From positions 5,163,501-5,227,500 of the forward strand of contig NC_085121.1 of the NCBI RefSeq assembly GCF_030269925.1: 64,000 bases of DNA. The letters run 5' to 3'. The notes under the pieces are model-generated. The model had not been told where the DNA came from, searched no databases, and was given only the letters and a program-made list of their open reading frames with translations. Position numbers and translations under genes: made by a program. Numbering within the stretch: the first letter of the stretch is position 1; every line of letters starts with the position of its first letter. Origin of the DNA: Bombyx mori (taxonomy: Eukaryota > Arthropoda > Insecta > Lepidoptera > Bombycidae). Shown here one piece after another: positions 38,401 to 53,400 of this stretch.

Positions 38401-41400
38401 CTACAATATTGAAGTAATGAAACGCCTAGTTTAAGTTGAAATTTAATTGAAACTTAATCCTAATTAAAATTTACGCTTCATAGAATTTGAAACCTATCTA
38501 TGTTCCTGTCCCTGATAACAATTCACTATCATACGTATATTTTCCTTTAGAATGAAAATAAAATGGCACAATTCAACGCAGAAGCCGTACCCAACTACTA
38601 GATTACGATTAATAAAATTTATATATGAAAATAAAAGGAATATAACTCGTGAGTGGTGCGGCGGCGGCGTGACTAACGCGCCGGTGTTGTGATTGTGGAC
38701 GTTAAAACAAAAACAAGACCTGTGATTTAAATATGAACAAAAAAGCTACTTCAGCTTATCTCAGTAGTTCAGGCTTCTATTTATTAGATATCCTCCAATT
38801 CAGACGAGAAATGGTAAAAACAAGACGAAACTAAAGATCATCCATAATGCCTATTCAGCGAAACTTATTTTGAAGGACATTCGACATCAGATTTGTTTTC
38901 GGATCCACATTGATTTAGATATAATAAAATCTGAACAGTGTATCACGACTCTGTTCCGCATTTCTGAGTGGTATACTCAGTTAATAATATTACGTCTATG
39001 TTCGTGAGTCAAGGCAGCGCAGCGATCGTAGCCAGCTCTGCAACCTCTCTGCTATGTGTAAATAGGTCTTTCAACTCTGCGGTCTTTATATCACACATAC
39101 AATAAAACACGGATGTTATTCTGATTTCTTGGGATATTGAGTTTTATGAATGATATTAGGATCGAAGTTCTGGATGACAGCGGGTAATTTTATACTTTGA
39201 TGTATTTCTGCGAATCGATGTTTCGGAGAAAGAATAACAATGAATTTACAAAGAAATGAGATAATTGATATGTTATTGTTGCTTTTATGCTTGTATCAAA
39301 GGTACAACCTTTTCTACATAAATGCATAGATGTAAACCTCAAAAACAACTCACACAAGATTACAGTGTACAGTATTATGAACAATTTCTTTTCACACCAA
39401 TACCCCACGAGCGAAATACGCAAGTGTGTGAAATATGAACACAGAAACGAGCAATATGTACGTCAGGAGTATTATTTCTCACGGGATCCTCTCTTGAATT
39501 ATTCGACAGAGTTATCTACACAATTCTATCATAGATTTATGTGTGACATAAAAAATGTAAACATTTTAGATCATCTTTGTTACAAACGTTAAATAAAGAC
39601 GCTTGTGTTTTAATTAAGCATTACCTAACAATGTATTAAATATTTGTGAAAGTAAATCCCGCTTGTAAAAGCGGAACATATTATTATTGCTGCTCACAGC
39701 GACTCAATTTCTATATACGCGGCTAAAGATTTCTTCATTCGCGGATTAAATCGGTACATACACGTTGATAAGAAGGATTCCAATATGAAGTTAACCGAAT
39801 AACCTTTGTAAACGAGCTTTTCCAAATTCAGTTTTGATGTGAATCATCTATAGCCGCACGTAAAACCGATTTCTGGCGTGGCGACGCGTCGCCATGCGCA
39901 ATCGACTGTGCGATTCTCTCCCACTCGATACGGCGTTAAGCCATCTATCTCTCTCGCTACACTGAGCTCGGATACCTATAGTATAGTATACTCCGTAGTG
40001 TATACAGTGTTGTTTACTACAGTACCTACACATAACCAGTGTTTTACTTGAAAACAAATTATTTTTTCGTAATATTTTATTTTATCATTATGACATACTT
40101 AGTTCCTATCACAATCTGTTCTTTTCTGCATATTACTTTTACAAAATAATGTCGATGTTTCACATCTGCCAGGCGTCCCGTGACGGCTCAAATTTTTTTG
40201 TATTCGCGGCATATTTACGGAACATATACCCTGCGAATAAAGAGCTTTTACTGTATTTCTAAGATAAAATGGAAACAGCATCTTGGTTTCGATATTTCCT
40301 TTAATATTTCACAAGTTATTCCAACCGCGTGCCCGCTGACAGAAACAAATACCATGAGCCTAACAACCGTTGTTGTTTCGTAATTCATTGCAAACAATAA
40401 TATTGTGGTAAGGCCGAAGTTAATTACGTGTTTGTGATCTTAATTATTAGTCTATGACCTTTGTTTTATTGTGCAAGTACCTTTTGAAAAAATGGTTTTT
40501 ATGATTTTATTTCAGTGATTAAAAAACGCAATGGCAGATGGAAATTTTAGTAATTTTACTTGCCATTATTGTTTTGCTTAATATTAAACAATGTTTTAAA
40601 TAATTCGAAATAAAGAACGTATTCCTTGCAAGAAATTTCAACCTTCCTTCAAAATACACTGTTATAAGGTATTCATAATATATTATTATAAGTTCCATAT
40701 ACATACATATATATGATAACCACGTTACACTATATAGGTCGACCGCAAATTCATTTGCTAATCAACCGACATATAAAATTGCATTCGGATTCCCTATATA
40801 TATATACTTCATTTCGTGATTCATCGGTAACCGTATCGAAAACGAACATCACTCCTAATTAATCCTGTTAATTGAACTGTTTTCCGTAAACACGGTTATG
40901 TCCTTGATATTCTGTATTTTGTCTAACTTTAAGCTGATTACAATTTATAACAACGGCTAAACTACAAAATAATTTACAATTTACTACCTAATATCACTAC
41001 GAAACAAAGGTATTTTTTGGAATATCCAAAGCAATAATTTTGGATTTGAAATTATCATATTCAAATAACATCTACAACTATTTGAGAACGTTGCAAGACG
41101 CACGATATTACTTTTACTTCCGCGGGATAACTGGACAAGCAAGGTACATCCATTGAAAGCTGGTTCATCGACAGTGCACGAAGACCGTAAAATGTTTGTT
41201 TAACAGATGCAAGCGTAAAAGTAGCGTATAGCCAAACTTTCAAGTATCAAAGTAAATTTAAACTCAACAGATACCAAGTTCAAAGGTTTACAAAGCGAAG
41301 TTAATTTTAGTTGATTGTTAAAAAATTAATGAAGCATTCAATATGCAGTAATTTGTCTTTAACGAGCGATTCCCCCGTCTAATTGATTATTTCTATCACT

Positions 41401-44400
41401 AAACGACTGATTGCGATATCAAGAGAGGGGTGCTCAAAGTCATCCATCAAGCGTAATGTAGGTAGGTATCAGAAATATCAGGGTAGAGTGAAGTCAATTA
41501 CTTTGGGAGTATTTCTCAACTTTGTGATAGATATGTATGTTTGTGCCGATAGAAAAGTAACAATAATCATATTAACCTCTGTTCTATTTTCGTGCTATCC
41601 AACAAATTTTCGAATTTTGAATAGATAAATTAATGATTATACGCTTACAAAGGCTCACAATAATAAGCCCTTTATATTGGGGTGGCGAAGAAAGCGAATA
41701 AATTGAACATTTTTCTTCTTTTTATCCAACCAGAGATCATATATTGCGTGACGTGTATGCTGCCTCATCTACCTTGGGACACGAGATGAAAGTTATGATA
41801 TCTTTAAATAGCGGTCTTTAAATTCTTTAAGTCGGAACTCACGATTGCCTCTTAGAAGACTGAAACAGTGGTATTGTCAACTTTTTAGAAACATTAGTTT
41901 ATGCATCACTTAGTTATAATAATGTGTATGTATCTCAAAATAAATTTGAGAGCATTCTAACAAATCATTGAACAGTCATGGTTATTAGGTTAGCACTCTC
42001 CAAATGTAAATAATACAAAAGGTCCGTTACATATGGCAGACAACTATCATACATGGTACGCACATGTCGTGTTTGCGCTTTGACGCCGACCCTAAAGTAC
42101 TGTTACACAAATTTAGGACGTAATTACATCGATCATCTTCATTATTATGTACCTTCATTTGTAACTAAGAAATCAAATTTCGATGAACCGATTCTTCAGA
42201 ATAATTAGCAATTGGTTTTTAATAATAATAATAATAATCATTTATTTCAGATCAAATTTTTATCCATGTATGAAAATAGAATTTTGAGATGCATATATTT
42301 ATCCCGCCACATGTAGGCGATTCCATGTTAAGAAGACTGGACAATCCATCTCTTATCTGTTCTCCACGTTTTTTTTCGAATTCGTTTTTCTATCCGCGGT
42401 AACATCAAAAGACACTCGTTTAGGAATATCAACTGTGTCAACTCTCACCCCCGGGATATAGGGCATGCAGTGGGTCAAGATAAAAACCCTTACTTACGCT
42501 TGTGCACGTTGCGACAAGACAAGAAAACGAGGGCAAGAACGTAACTGCCAAGCAATTTTTACGAACACAACTTTTTACATTAAATACACGTGCGATGTGG
42601 TCAAACGAGTGAATGTGCAAATGCTTGTGTTGTTACTAACACAAAAGCGAGGGTGAACACTTTGTGCTTCGTTTTCGAAGCTTGCGTTCGTAAGCTGAGT
42701 CAATAAATAATGTTACTAAAAACAAATTGGCTTACGTACAGTATAACAAGAGTAAATTAAGTACAAGGTCTTAGGGTTTTTAGTAATTCAAATAGTTAAT
42801 TCTAATATACCCAATTGAATATGAAAAATATAGTCACAATTTTAGGGCACTAAACTTTTATTCCGAGTCAATCAAAGCTTTCTATAAATTGCCGGACGAT
42901 ATTTCTCTTGATAAACTAATTACTAGTCTTCGCCCAGTCAACGTAATTTGACCACATTCACTGACACCTCAAGATTAACATTCATTTTATGTATTCAAAT
43001 TTCTCTTTTGTTTTGCTATTGACATTTATTTGTAAAAGTGTGAGAAACTGTCTCTGAAATGTTTTTTTTTTATTATCAACAAACTGAGGAGAAAAAAGAA
43101 CTCAACTGTCTTTGTGTAATTATGTTTATATTTAAATAAAGGAATTTCTATGAATACCAAAATAGAGTTCAAAGGTGGAAAACATAAACCAGTTCAGAAT
43201 AATGCAAGCAAAGCAACGTGAGCAACATAAGAACGTGGTCGAAGCCGGCCGTTGTGCAATAACGATTTTCTACGCTACCGAAAATGTTTAGACAGAGGGG
43301 AGGCGTGAAGGTTAATGTTTACCTTCTTCACTGTTTTTCTTAATATATATTTATAGAAGTTTCCGTTATATTATTACTATATTCTACATAAACAAAAACA
43401 ATGTTTTTTTTGTTGCGTAGTTGATCACACAACTTTTCGGCAAATATAGGCAGATGATTTTAGAATACAAATTAATAAATTTGGCGTATTTTATTTTAGC
43501 GTGTTCGTTATATATCGTTATTGACAAAATTTCTATTTTCTAATTGCTAATCTAATCACAGCACAATATATAATAACTTGGAGAACATCTGACTTCTTAT
43601 CTATGAGGCCACGGCCGATTCAAGCGGATGTGAATTTTAATAACATTCATCTTGTATCTGGAATTAATAGTTAATTAATTACTTTCACTAAAACTGAGAG
43701 CTAAAAGGCGAAATGATAGAAAAAAGCTGCAAAATTACTGTTTTTAAAACATATTTTCTTTCACCATTTATTGCCAAAAATGAGTATCTTTTCAAAGGAG
43801 TATCTAGACAGATGATTACTATGTTGATGACGATTTATTTTAAAACTGAACTCTCGCCCATAGATATATGTTATAGAATGACAATAGTCAGTTTTATATT
43901 AATAGTAACGGCGCCGAGGTTTGCCTTTGATTCCACAGTTGTACCTTCACCAGCACAAGGTCACTGACACTGTGACAACATCTAATGAACCTTCTGATGC
44001 AAATGCTTTCAACCAACGTACTTAATCAATGATCAGAGGCGTGGACTTTTTTAAAAGGTCAATTATATCAATTTCCAATTATTAGTTTTTGTTTTATTAT
44101 GTAGCACCTAAGCAGAGTTTGTTGGAAATAAATGATCCATATCCAAGGGGCACGACCAGTTTTTTCGCTACATCGGTAATCGAAACACTACAGATGGGCA
44201 ATTACATTAAGATAACAACTTGTAGACTTCGATTTGTAGTCAAACAAGAGGATTAATGTTGTACGCAGTATTTAAATGTTACCAGTTCCCAAGTTGGTTA
44301 ATCTGCAGATCTTTAAAATAATTATCAGTTTTGTTTTTTGTTCGTGAAAGTTATAGTTTAATATTCCCAAACCTCAAATCATGATGATATTTATAATTTA

Positions 44401-47400
44401 ACACACTGACAATTGGATATGTACCTACATATCTTAGGTAGATAGTACAATCTAGTTTCATAAGATCTCGATGTAATTTCTTATGAAAATATCTTTCAAG
44501 GACGGAAAACTCACAAATTTTGATAAGGTTTTCTAGTGTTTGTAGATAATAAGTTCGTGGTAGTGCTCATATTTTTTTTGCTAATCTTATCATAATATAT
44601 AATAAGCTTACTGTTTTCGTTAGCAGTTTCATTATTTACACCGATTTATCCAAATAAAAGGGTGAATTAAAGATCTGTCAATTTTCTTTCGAGACTTTAA
44701 TGTGAGTACTTAACGTTCACAATGTTTGTCTTATTTCATTTCAATAACATCCAATTATTTTCATGGGATAACGATGACATTCGTATTATAATGAATCATC
44801 ATCAAGTTGTGGCTTGCATTTTGAACTTAATCGCACGAAGAGATCAAATGACTCATTGATTATTTCGTACTCAAAACTTACAGAAATGCATACTAAAGGT
44901 AAATGAAGTTGACGTTGAACACAATTGAATGCAATCTAATAACTGTCAAACTTGGGTGATGAATTAATATGTAATATTATAGTTGAATGTCTTCGACGGT
45001 AAATTTCAGTATTAGTGTGAGCCTAAGTAGTCACCATCGGGAAAATAAATGACATAGTAACTGATTCGGCCATTCTGTAGTATCGAAGTTGTATGCAATC
45101 CGATTAAATGAACTGTAAAACAGAACAATACTCGGTAATGTCGGTGTATCTACTAAATGCATTGATGTAAAGAGTTCCCATCGACAATAGTAAAAAATTG
45201 TACACAAATAAACTGTCTAAAGAATACAGGTTTATATTGACAGAACCTTATATATTGGTATTTTGTAAGTAATTTCAGACGGAAATCTGACGATTAGAGG
45301 GTACTAAAAACGATATTTTAAAATGAATAACTTTGAAGTTTAGCGAATACACAGCACCTGCTCAGTCTGTAAAACAACACCTGCAGACCGACAGTTGGCT
45401 AACAAAAAACGACCGCCCCTATCCAAATGGGAGGCAAAGCTTTTTCTCTTGGTTAAATTCGTTTAAAATTATATAACAATCAATCTCATTTCTTAGTTTT
45501 AAAAGATTACGTAAAACATCGCTGAAAACAAAAACAGTAGTCCAGCGGGTGTAGACCCACATGGGTCCGGTTTGGCGATACGCCGGCGGTCAGTCTGGAA
45601 TGTGACCCAGACCCGATGGGACCCGAGCTGGTGAGTCATATGAACGAACTTTTATAACTGTTGCCGCCAACGACCCCGTCTATTTAGAAAGTCCACGGCG
45701 TGGGTCCATCGGCAAGAGGGATTACACTACACCTACACGATTGAACGTAAGTTATCATATGAGAAAATTCTATTAAGAATATTTTACAACGAAACCTTTT
45801 CGAAGGTGATTAGTTCAAGTTTGAAGAAAAAATATTGAATAAAAAACAAGTGAAAATTTAAAAATTTAAAACAAATAAACTTCTCTGAGCATCAAGTCCG
45901 ACGTTGAAATAAGATTAACTTAAAAATTCTGAGCAATACGAAATTTCCAAACGAAACTTAAATTTATGCGAGCCCCGTGTTTCACTTTTTACTTAAATAA
46001 TTTAATTCGAAAGTTGTGAAGAACCAATCGCCCAAAAACAAATCGAAGTTCCCACATCACATTTTGTAAATGTTTATAAAATTGTCTGAAGATACGTTTT
46101 GATACTATGGACGTTACGACTGATATCAAAATTACACAATTCCCGAGAGTATTCAAATGTCATAACTATCGCAAAGGTTGACGTAAACCCTCAAACGCAT
46201 TCCATAAGGAGTTGTAACTCAAATTACAGGGTATAAATTACAACGCACTTATGAATTGACACGACATTCTATTAAATTGCGCCTAGTTATGAACATTTTG
46301 ATTTGTCCGATTTATACAAAAATTCCAGACAAGGAGACTTTATGTCCTAAGTTTGATCGAGTTTGAATAAAGTATGATTTGTAAGAAAGGACATTTTCAA
46401 AACAACACAGTCATGTATTTATGTATCAAAACATTTTTATCACTTATTGCTGTAGAAAATTAACAGCAGTATTTTTCTGACCAGGTAGTTTTCGCTTGTG
46501 CACATGTGCACATGCTAAAAACAATGCCACTTATATGTATACGCACGATTGAAGGCAAAACGTGATTGCTGTCAAATAACAGGCTATTGTTTAACAATAA
46601 CAGGACACGACCGAGAAGACTTGTTTTTGTGCAACAAGTCGAATGAAAAGTCAGTCGAGCAGCTTAGTTTTAAATATGTTATCCGTTATGGGCCTAGCCC
46701 TGAGGGAAAGGGTGACAACAAAAGGGGAATCTGACGATATGCAAATGAGGCAACGCCAACGCATGCTGGGACTGTTACGGTGAATAATACAAATTTTAAG
46801 TTAACCATAACTAACTATCTGGAAACAGTCTTAGTTATTAAGCAACTTTAAGCAATTTTAGTGGTAATGTATTTGTGACTACTTCAAACAAAGATAGATT
46901 TTCCATTTGGGGTGTGTCCAGTTGGGGTTCCAGTTGGGGTTTGAGTGCTTTTGTTTTTGTTTTTACATCTAATTCACTTTAAATCTAATAATAAATACTT
47001 GACCACAGTAAGGCCCGCTTCAGTTAATGTCGATTTACTCATTTTAAATATCTTTGAACAAAAAATTCCTACTGCTAAGTGGATTTTTTTTCTAGTTTTA
47101 ATAATAAGTGAGTAAGAGTTAGTTTTTCCAAAATTCCAACATTACAGTATTATGACAATAATTATATTATAATAAACATTACAATTTAAGTCCCATTAAC
47201 GCAATCCAATAAAGTAATGCACTTTTTCACTGAGAACACAAAAATCACTTTCGATATTCGCGGTATTACAACGAAAAACAATGTCACAGAGAGCACGATA
47301 AAGCGCAACCGTCAACGCAGCGATCTCGCGTAACTATGTTGACAAGCGCTCAAAAAACGCGTTTCAGCCGCCATATTGGAACCGTTCGGGCATCTTCGAT

Positions 47401-50400
47401 TAACTTCGGCATTCTTCGTGTCTCTGACAACGATAATATGGGATACTAGAATACTTAGCTAATTTAATGTCATTTTATTTTCCAATCGGCCTTTATGTGA
47501 ACGAAATGATGTTCCTTTAAAATAAAACTGGTCCGTACTTTAAAAAACACCTAGTTTTTTATTAGTAGTAGTATAGTACCTAGTATTTTAACGCAAATTT
47601 GCCTCAAGGAGAACGAATGTTTCTAAGTTGACTGAGAAGCTATTAGGGTAATTATCGAAATGTGATCATTCTCATAAGTATATAAAGATTGGAACTAGCC
47701 AATATTTACAAATTCCAATCAAAAAGAAAACTGAAAAAGGCTATATCGAGGAGTGAAAGTTTATTTGGTTTAAGTGACATTTTTGCAACTTTACAGGAGA
47801 GCTATATAAAATTTAGAAAAAAACTACAACGAAAAAACTTCTTCAGCTATTTGAATGGGGTAAACTTAATTGAAGTTCAATAAAAAACATCAAACTTTTG
47901 CGAGTCTTTATTAGTAAATATTTAAAACGCGCAAGCCGAATGTTATTCAAATTCACTTTTGTACCAGTTTAAGTTTTACATTTAACCAACAAATGAATTT
48001 ATCTAGTAGCTAGTAGTTGTAACTATACTGAGACCTTAGAACTTATATCTTAAGGTGGGTGGCGCATTTACATTGTAGACGTCTATGGGCTCCAGTAACC
48101 ACTTAACACCAGATGGGCTGTCAGCTCGTCCACATATATAAGCAATAAAAAAAAATGTGAGCAGAGCGCAGCAAACAAATCTATGAAATAATTGAAGAGA
48201 AAATAACAATAGTATGTTCAATAAAATATAAAACTTTATTGGTTACTGTAAAATGAAAGGCCTCGTATGTTCCATCCAACGCATTTATGTGTAAATGTCG
48301 CATTTGTATTTTGCTAGGGAGTAAACAGAAGTATAAATCACAGTGAATCCTCGGAGAGACGTGCGGCTTTCGAAAGCGATTGCGGTCGTGAACCTACTAA
48401 ACTGGTTCTTCGTATTGTTCTTACTTTACATAAGGGCCTCTATGAACTAGACCTTTTTTGTACATATTTACATTTTGAGGGCTTGTCACAAGAAATATTT
48501 TTCTAGTGTTTTATCTGGCGCTCATAACATTTCATTTTCATTTCGTTTCGAATAACTGACAGAATCCGTGATAGTGAATGATTGGGATTTTATTATTGAA
48601 AATTTGTAAAAGTGATTCATGAATCATGTGTTCCGGTTTGAATGGTTGATTGAAATATCATCGGCTTCGATCTTACGTCAACAGGCATTCTCGTCATTAC
48701 GAATCCTCCCGATCCATTAACGGTGCTTTTTAGGTACCTCAAGCATCGATTACCGTCCTCGCCGAACCCGTTGCGACAAAGGGCTCGACGATTAAATTAA
48801 CCCATAGACACAGCCCACTAAGCTTCTCGCCGGATTTTTTCAGTGGGTCGCACTGCTCTTGCTAGGAACAGTGTTAGCAACACTCCCAGTTTGAGCCCCG
48901 TGAGCTCATCTACATGTCAAGAAGAAGCTGAAATAGCCTCCCTCTTAAGGCTATCAGCATTTGTCTCTGAGTACTGGTAGTTGCTTAACATCAGATAGGC
49001 CGTGAATATGTAGACAGACTCCTTATTTTAAATACTAATAAAAACTTTGTTGAATATCAGTGCAACAACCAAGTCATATTTTCTTAGTTTTTTATTGATC
49101 TCTTTATAATTGAAATATTTTTATAATTAAATTTATTTTATATCTATTTATGTTTGAACGTTTAAAATAATACTGTATTTTTATTACTTTTGGAAGAAAA
49201 AGTTTTAAAAAGCAAAATGTATTATTTTGTGGCTACTTACAACGCCATCTAGCGTCCAATGGCTTCCTTAAGTCGTATAGGTAACTTACTGATAGATGGC
49301 ACTCTATTCGTATATTTTCAGCATGTGGTAACTTACCTGTAACAAAAATAAACGAAATAAATTTTAATAAAATACTAAAACAATTACATAATTGCAGTTT
49401 TGGATCGATTATTTATAATTTTAACACATTAATGGCAAATAATATCTGTTGTCACGATTGGTCCATTACTTCACAGATAAATGAAAAAAGTAATCGTGAA
49501 CTTTTTTTTTAAACTAATTTAAGTTTATTTTATTTCAAAATATGAACGGCACAATTCATATATTTCTTACTTAAGTTATAAGGATATACTAGTGCTAGAA
49601 GGATAGCATGTAGCAGAAAAAAAAATGCGAACATAAATTATGGAACAATTATGTAGATTAGAGTGTAAGCTGCGCTATCAGCTGTGTAGCAATTTGCATG
49701 TAAACTATCACTTCCTGTGTGTGACATAGTTTTCAAATACTATACCGATAGCGAGCTGCGACCGTACTCTGCTATTAACTTAAAATGTAAATCAAATTAA
49801 AAAAGGTGTTTGTGAACACGCTGCTACGTTATTCAAATAATTAATACGTGAAGCAAAAACTTTGTATCCCTTTTTACGAAAATTGCGCGGACGGAGGAGT
49901 ATGAAATTTTCCACTCTTATAGAGAATATAGAGAAGAAGTGCACAATGCTAATTTTTTTTTTAAATAATCCGTAAAAGATACATTAAATCAATAAAGAAA
50001 ACATTACACACACTACATACCATTTTTTTGACGCACACACGCATGCATACTATTTATTGTCAAACTTTTGTTCTTGACGTCTGTGGTGTCAAATTGAGAA
50101 TAGATTAAATATTGTTTGTCTTTGTTAATATTTTTTATAGTGTATTCTTGGCGAAATTTGTGATTATAGAAGTATAAAATACAATCATAATAGTGTACAA
50201 ACTTACTATTAATTATAGTCGAATTTCGACTACTGCGGGACCTCTAGTTCAAATAAAACGTCATTATTTTTAAAATTTCAAACATAAATTGTATCAGGTT
50301 TTGAGGTTTGTATCCAGCTTACAATTTAGTTTAAAAAAAATACAAAAAAAATATTCACAAATCGCTTCACAAAATATTAACTACCAGTACATCAAAAACT

Positions 50401-53400
50401 GTTGAATGTTGCCAAGAACGTGGTATAAATAGTGGACTAGAGTGCAATGTCCGGGACAATTCACCACTCGTTTGATATGATAAAATTGGATAAACTCTGT
50501 CTACACACACAGCTGTATTTATATCAGGATTTTTTAAAAGAAATTTAACTATCATTCATACATTTTTAAAATCACTTTTAAGGTTTAACTTCGGATTTAT
50601 TATTACGAGTATTATTAGTTTTTGTCGTCTGACATCTGAATGAAAATTGCTCTTACGGTTTAATCTCGCGTTTTTAATGTCATTATTATATTATTTCCGA
50701 AATTTTGTATACGTTACCTATATTTTACGTGGTCACGGTCCACGGCTAAAAACGATAAATAAAAAGTGAGATTAAACCGTAAAAGTAGTTTTAATTATGT
50801 ATATCGTGAAAACCGTATTAAAGAAAGACTATTCACACTTTTGTTCAAAACTATGTAGTTACATATTGTAATTTAACGTTTCTTTAAACATTATTTTGAT
50901 GAGCTCATGAATGATCTCACGCAAGACCGAACGAGTGCTCAGTCGAATGGAGTAAACGGTCTAATTGTCACAATTTACTTTATAATTGAACACGACACGC
51001 TACGCTGGACCGCATGGATAATCTACGGCAAAAGAAACTAACAGTAATCTATGAAAAGTAATCATTTGACGTGCATTCCAAATTATGATTTTACTACGGC
51101 ACTCATAAAAAGAATTACAGAAAAATAACTAGAATTTAAGCATTAAGCGTTTGTGATTGAATAAAACCAGTTTTTCAATGCGATGGATCTTTTTTTTAAA
51201 TTATATTTTTGATTGCTCTCAGGTAGGTATTTAGCCGACCTTAGTGAAAGTAGTCAGTGCCTACAACGATCACAATGCTTCGTTTGCGAATGATTTCAAG
51301 GTAAAAAATACGATAATTTGGATAATTGAGTCGACTATTATCAAAGCCGGCAATGTGACTTTTGGACAATTATTGGTAAATCAGAAAAACGAATTATTGA
51401 CTTTGTATTCCATTGGCAGTCACAAAACTCTTCTGAACGACATCTTAGATAAATAACAGGTTAAGTATTAACCTTTATTTAATGCAGGTTTTGAACCGTA
51501 TTCTTTGAAGGAGACGATTATATTCAAATCAATCTGTATTGACATATCATTAACATGTTTTTGTCCAAATGCACAGATTGCCAACTTTGATAATAGACGA
51601 CTCAATTAAACGAAGAGCTTTGAGGCCTTTATATATCATCTTTTCGCATTAAAAGTGTACAATTTCCAAAAATATTCGAAATTGAGTTAATATGCGGAAT
51701 CATTTGTTATCACCAGTATTTTTCACATAAATACTGTCAAAAGAGCGTAGTTCTTACTATAAAAGACGGATAATATAACTGGTAAAAAATAAAAAATAGA
51801 TGTTACAAAGATGATTAATATTAAAAATATCACATGTTAAAGCTTTAAAACTCTCCTGTAAAATTAATAAGTTTTGAGATTATACAGTTTTAATGCGAGA
51901 AGACGATATGTGCCGGAACAAACTAGCACGGTATTCTTCTTATACACAGTCTTACTCGAATTTCGTGCGGAATGACAAAGAGCCCGAATGATATGCGCAG
52001 GACGTACAGACAGAACCCGGTTTGCTTCCGTTCGTAATGGACTACGCATACAAAAAACCAGCCCCCGACAAGATGCCAAGCTACCGATAATAACGATGTA
52101 GTAGATTGACAGTATTCACAGAAGTGCAATATGAGCGGATGACTGTAATTAACAAAACCTCTTGGTTCTATTGTTATTCTTTATTGTACAATTGAAACGA
52201 CAATTACAATAAGCTTTTTTTTATTGCTTAGATGGGTGGACGATCTCACAGCCCACCTGGTGTTAAGTGGTTACTGAAGCCCATAGACATCTATGACGTA
52301 AATGTGCCACCCACCTTGAGATATAAGTTCTAAGGTCTCAAGTATAGTTACAACGGCTGCCCCATCCTTCAAACCGAAACGCATTACTGCTTTACGGCAG
52401 AAATAGGTGGGGTGGTGGTAACTACCCGCGCAAACTCAAAAGAGGTCCTACGACCAGTAAACAATACCACCAGTATTTTTTGCAAAATTCACACTTTAGT
52501 CCGATGTGGTGACCACGGAATACAGAGCATCTTTCTCCAGCACCACATCTCGAAAGGCATCAATGCGTTTACGGTCTCCAGCTTTTTATAATAAAATGTA
52601 TAATTAGCATGTACCGATTCTTAAATCAAACAGCTGAACGATCAACCATAGGCCGAACAATAGGCCGGAAGCGGTAGGTAAAGGGGGCTTCGCATGCAGG
52701 AACACGGGAAGCGGACGCTTGCACAGGTGCGGTAAAGCCGTGACACGCTTTCGTACTGTTGTATACATGACGTGACTTAAATACTAAAACAGTTACACGA
52801 CGTACCTAATTCAGATCCTAAATTTAATGAATATTTAATATTAATAAAACCTTTTTTTTATTGCCCTTAATTAAATATAAATTTCATTGCACCTACCACT
52901 GTTTACTCTGCCCTACATTCGGTTGACTGGAAGTCCGCCAATGTAAATTTTACATGAAGTATAATAAATAAATATTCTAAGCCGACGTCACAGAGCCCTA
53001 ATTATACACGTATCACCCAAAACAACTAAAGAAAATAGCAAAAATAAACGATTACCATCGCTTTTGTATCTCGTATCTATAAGCAAACTGTGCAAGATAT
53101 AATTCTCGTGTTCCGGTCTGACTCATAGCTCACAACATACATACCTATAACTAGAATCAATGTCAAGATCGGACTAACGATTTCTTATGTACATATCGCA
53201 TGTAAATATTGAATGAGTATTATTAAGTAGCGCTTAACGCAAATTTGTATGTATTGAATGAATTGTGTGTATTGTGAATTACGTCAACAGTACCTACACA
53301 GTATTTTGCCTCAATGGAAAGCCAATTTAATACTTTTTTTTTAATTGCTTAGGTGGGTGGACGAGCTCACAGCCCGCCTGGTGTTAAGTAGTTACTGGAG

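Noticed and set aside
39287..39592. 101-aa plus-strand ORF
   Set aside because: No recognisable motif, AT-driven composition, no splice or promoter context. Chance ORFs of this size are expected in 64 kb.
43713..43967. 84-aa plus-strand ORF in the long intron
   Set aside because: Composition fits chance translation and I see no homology or regulatory context.
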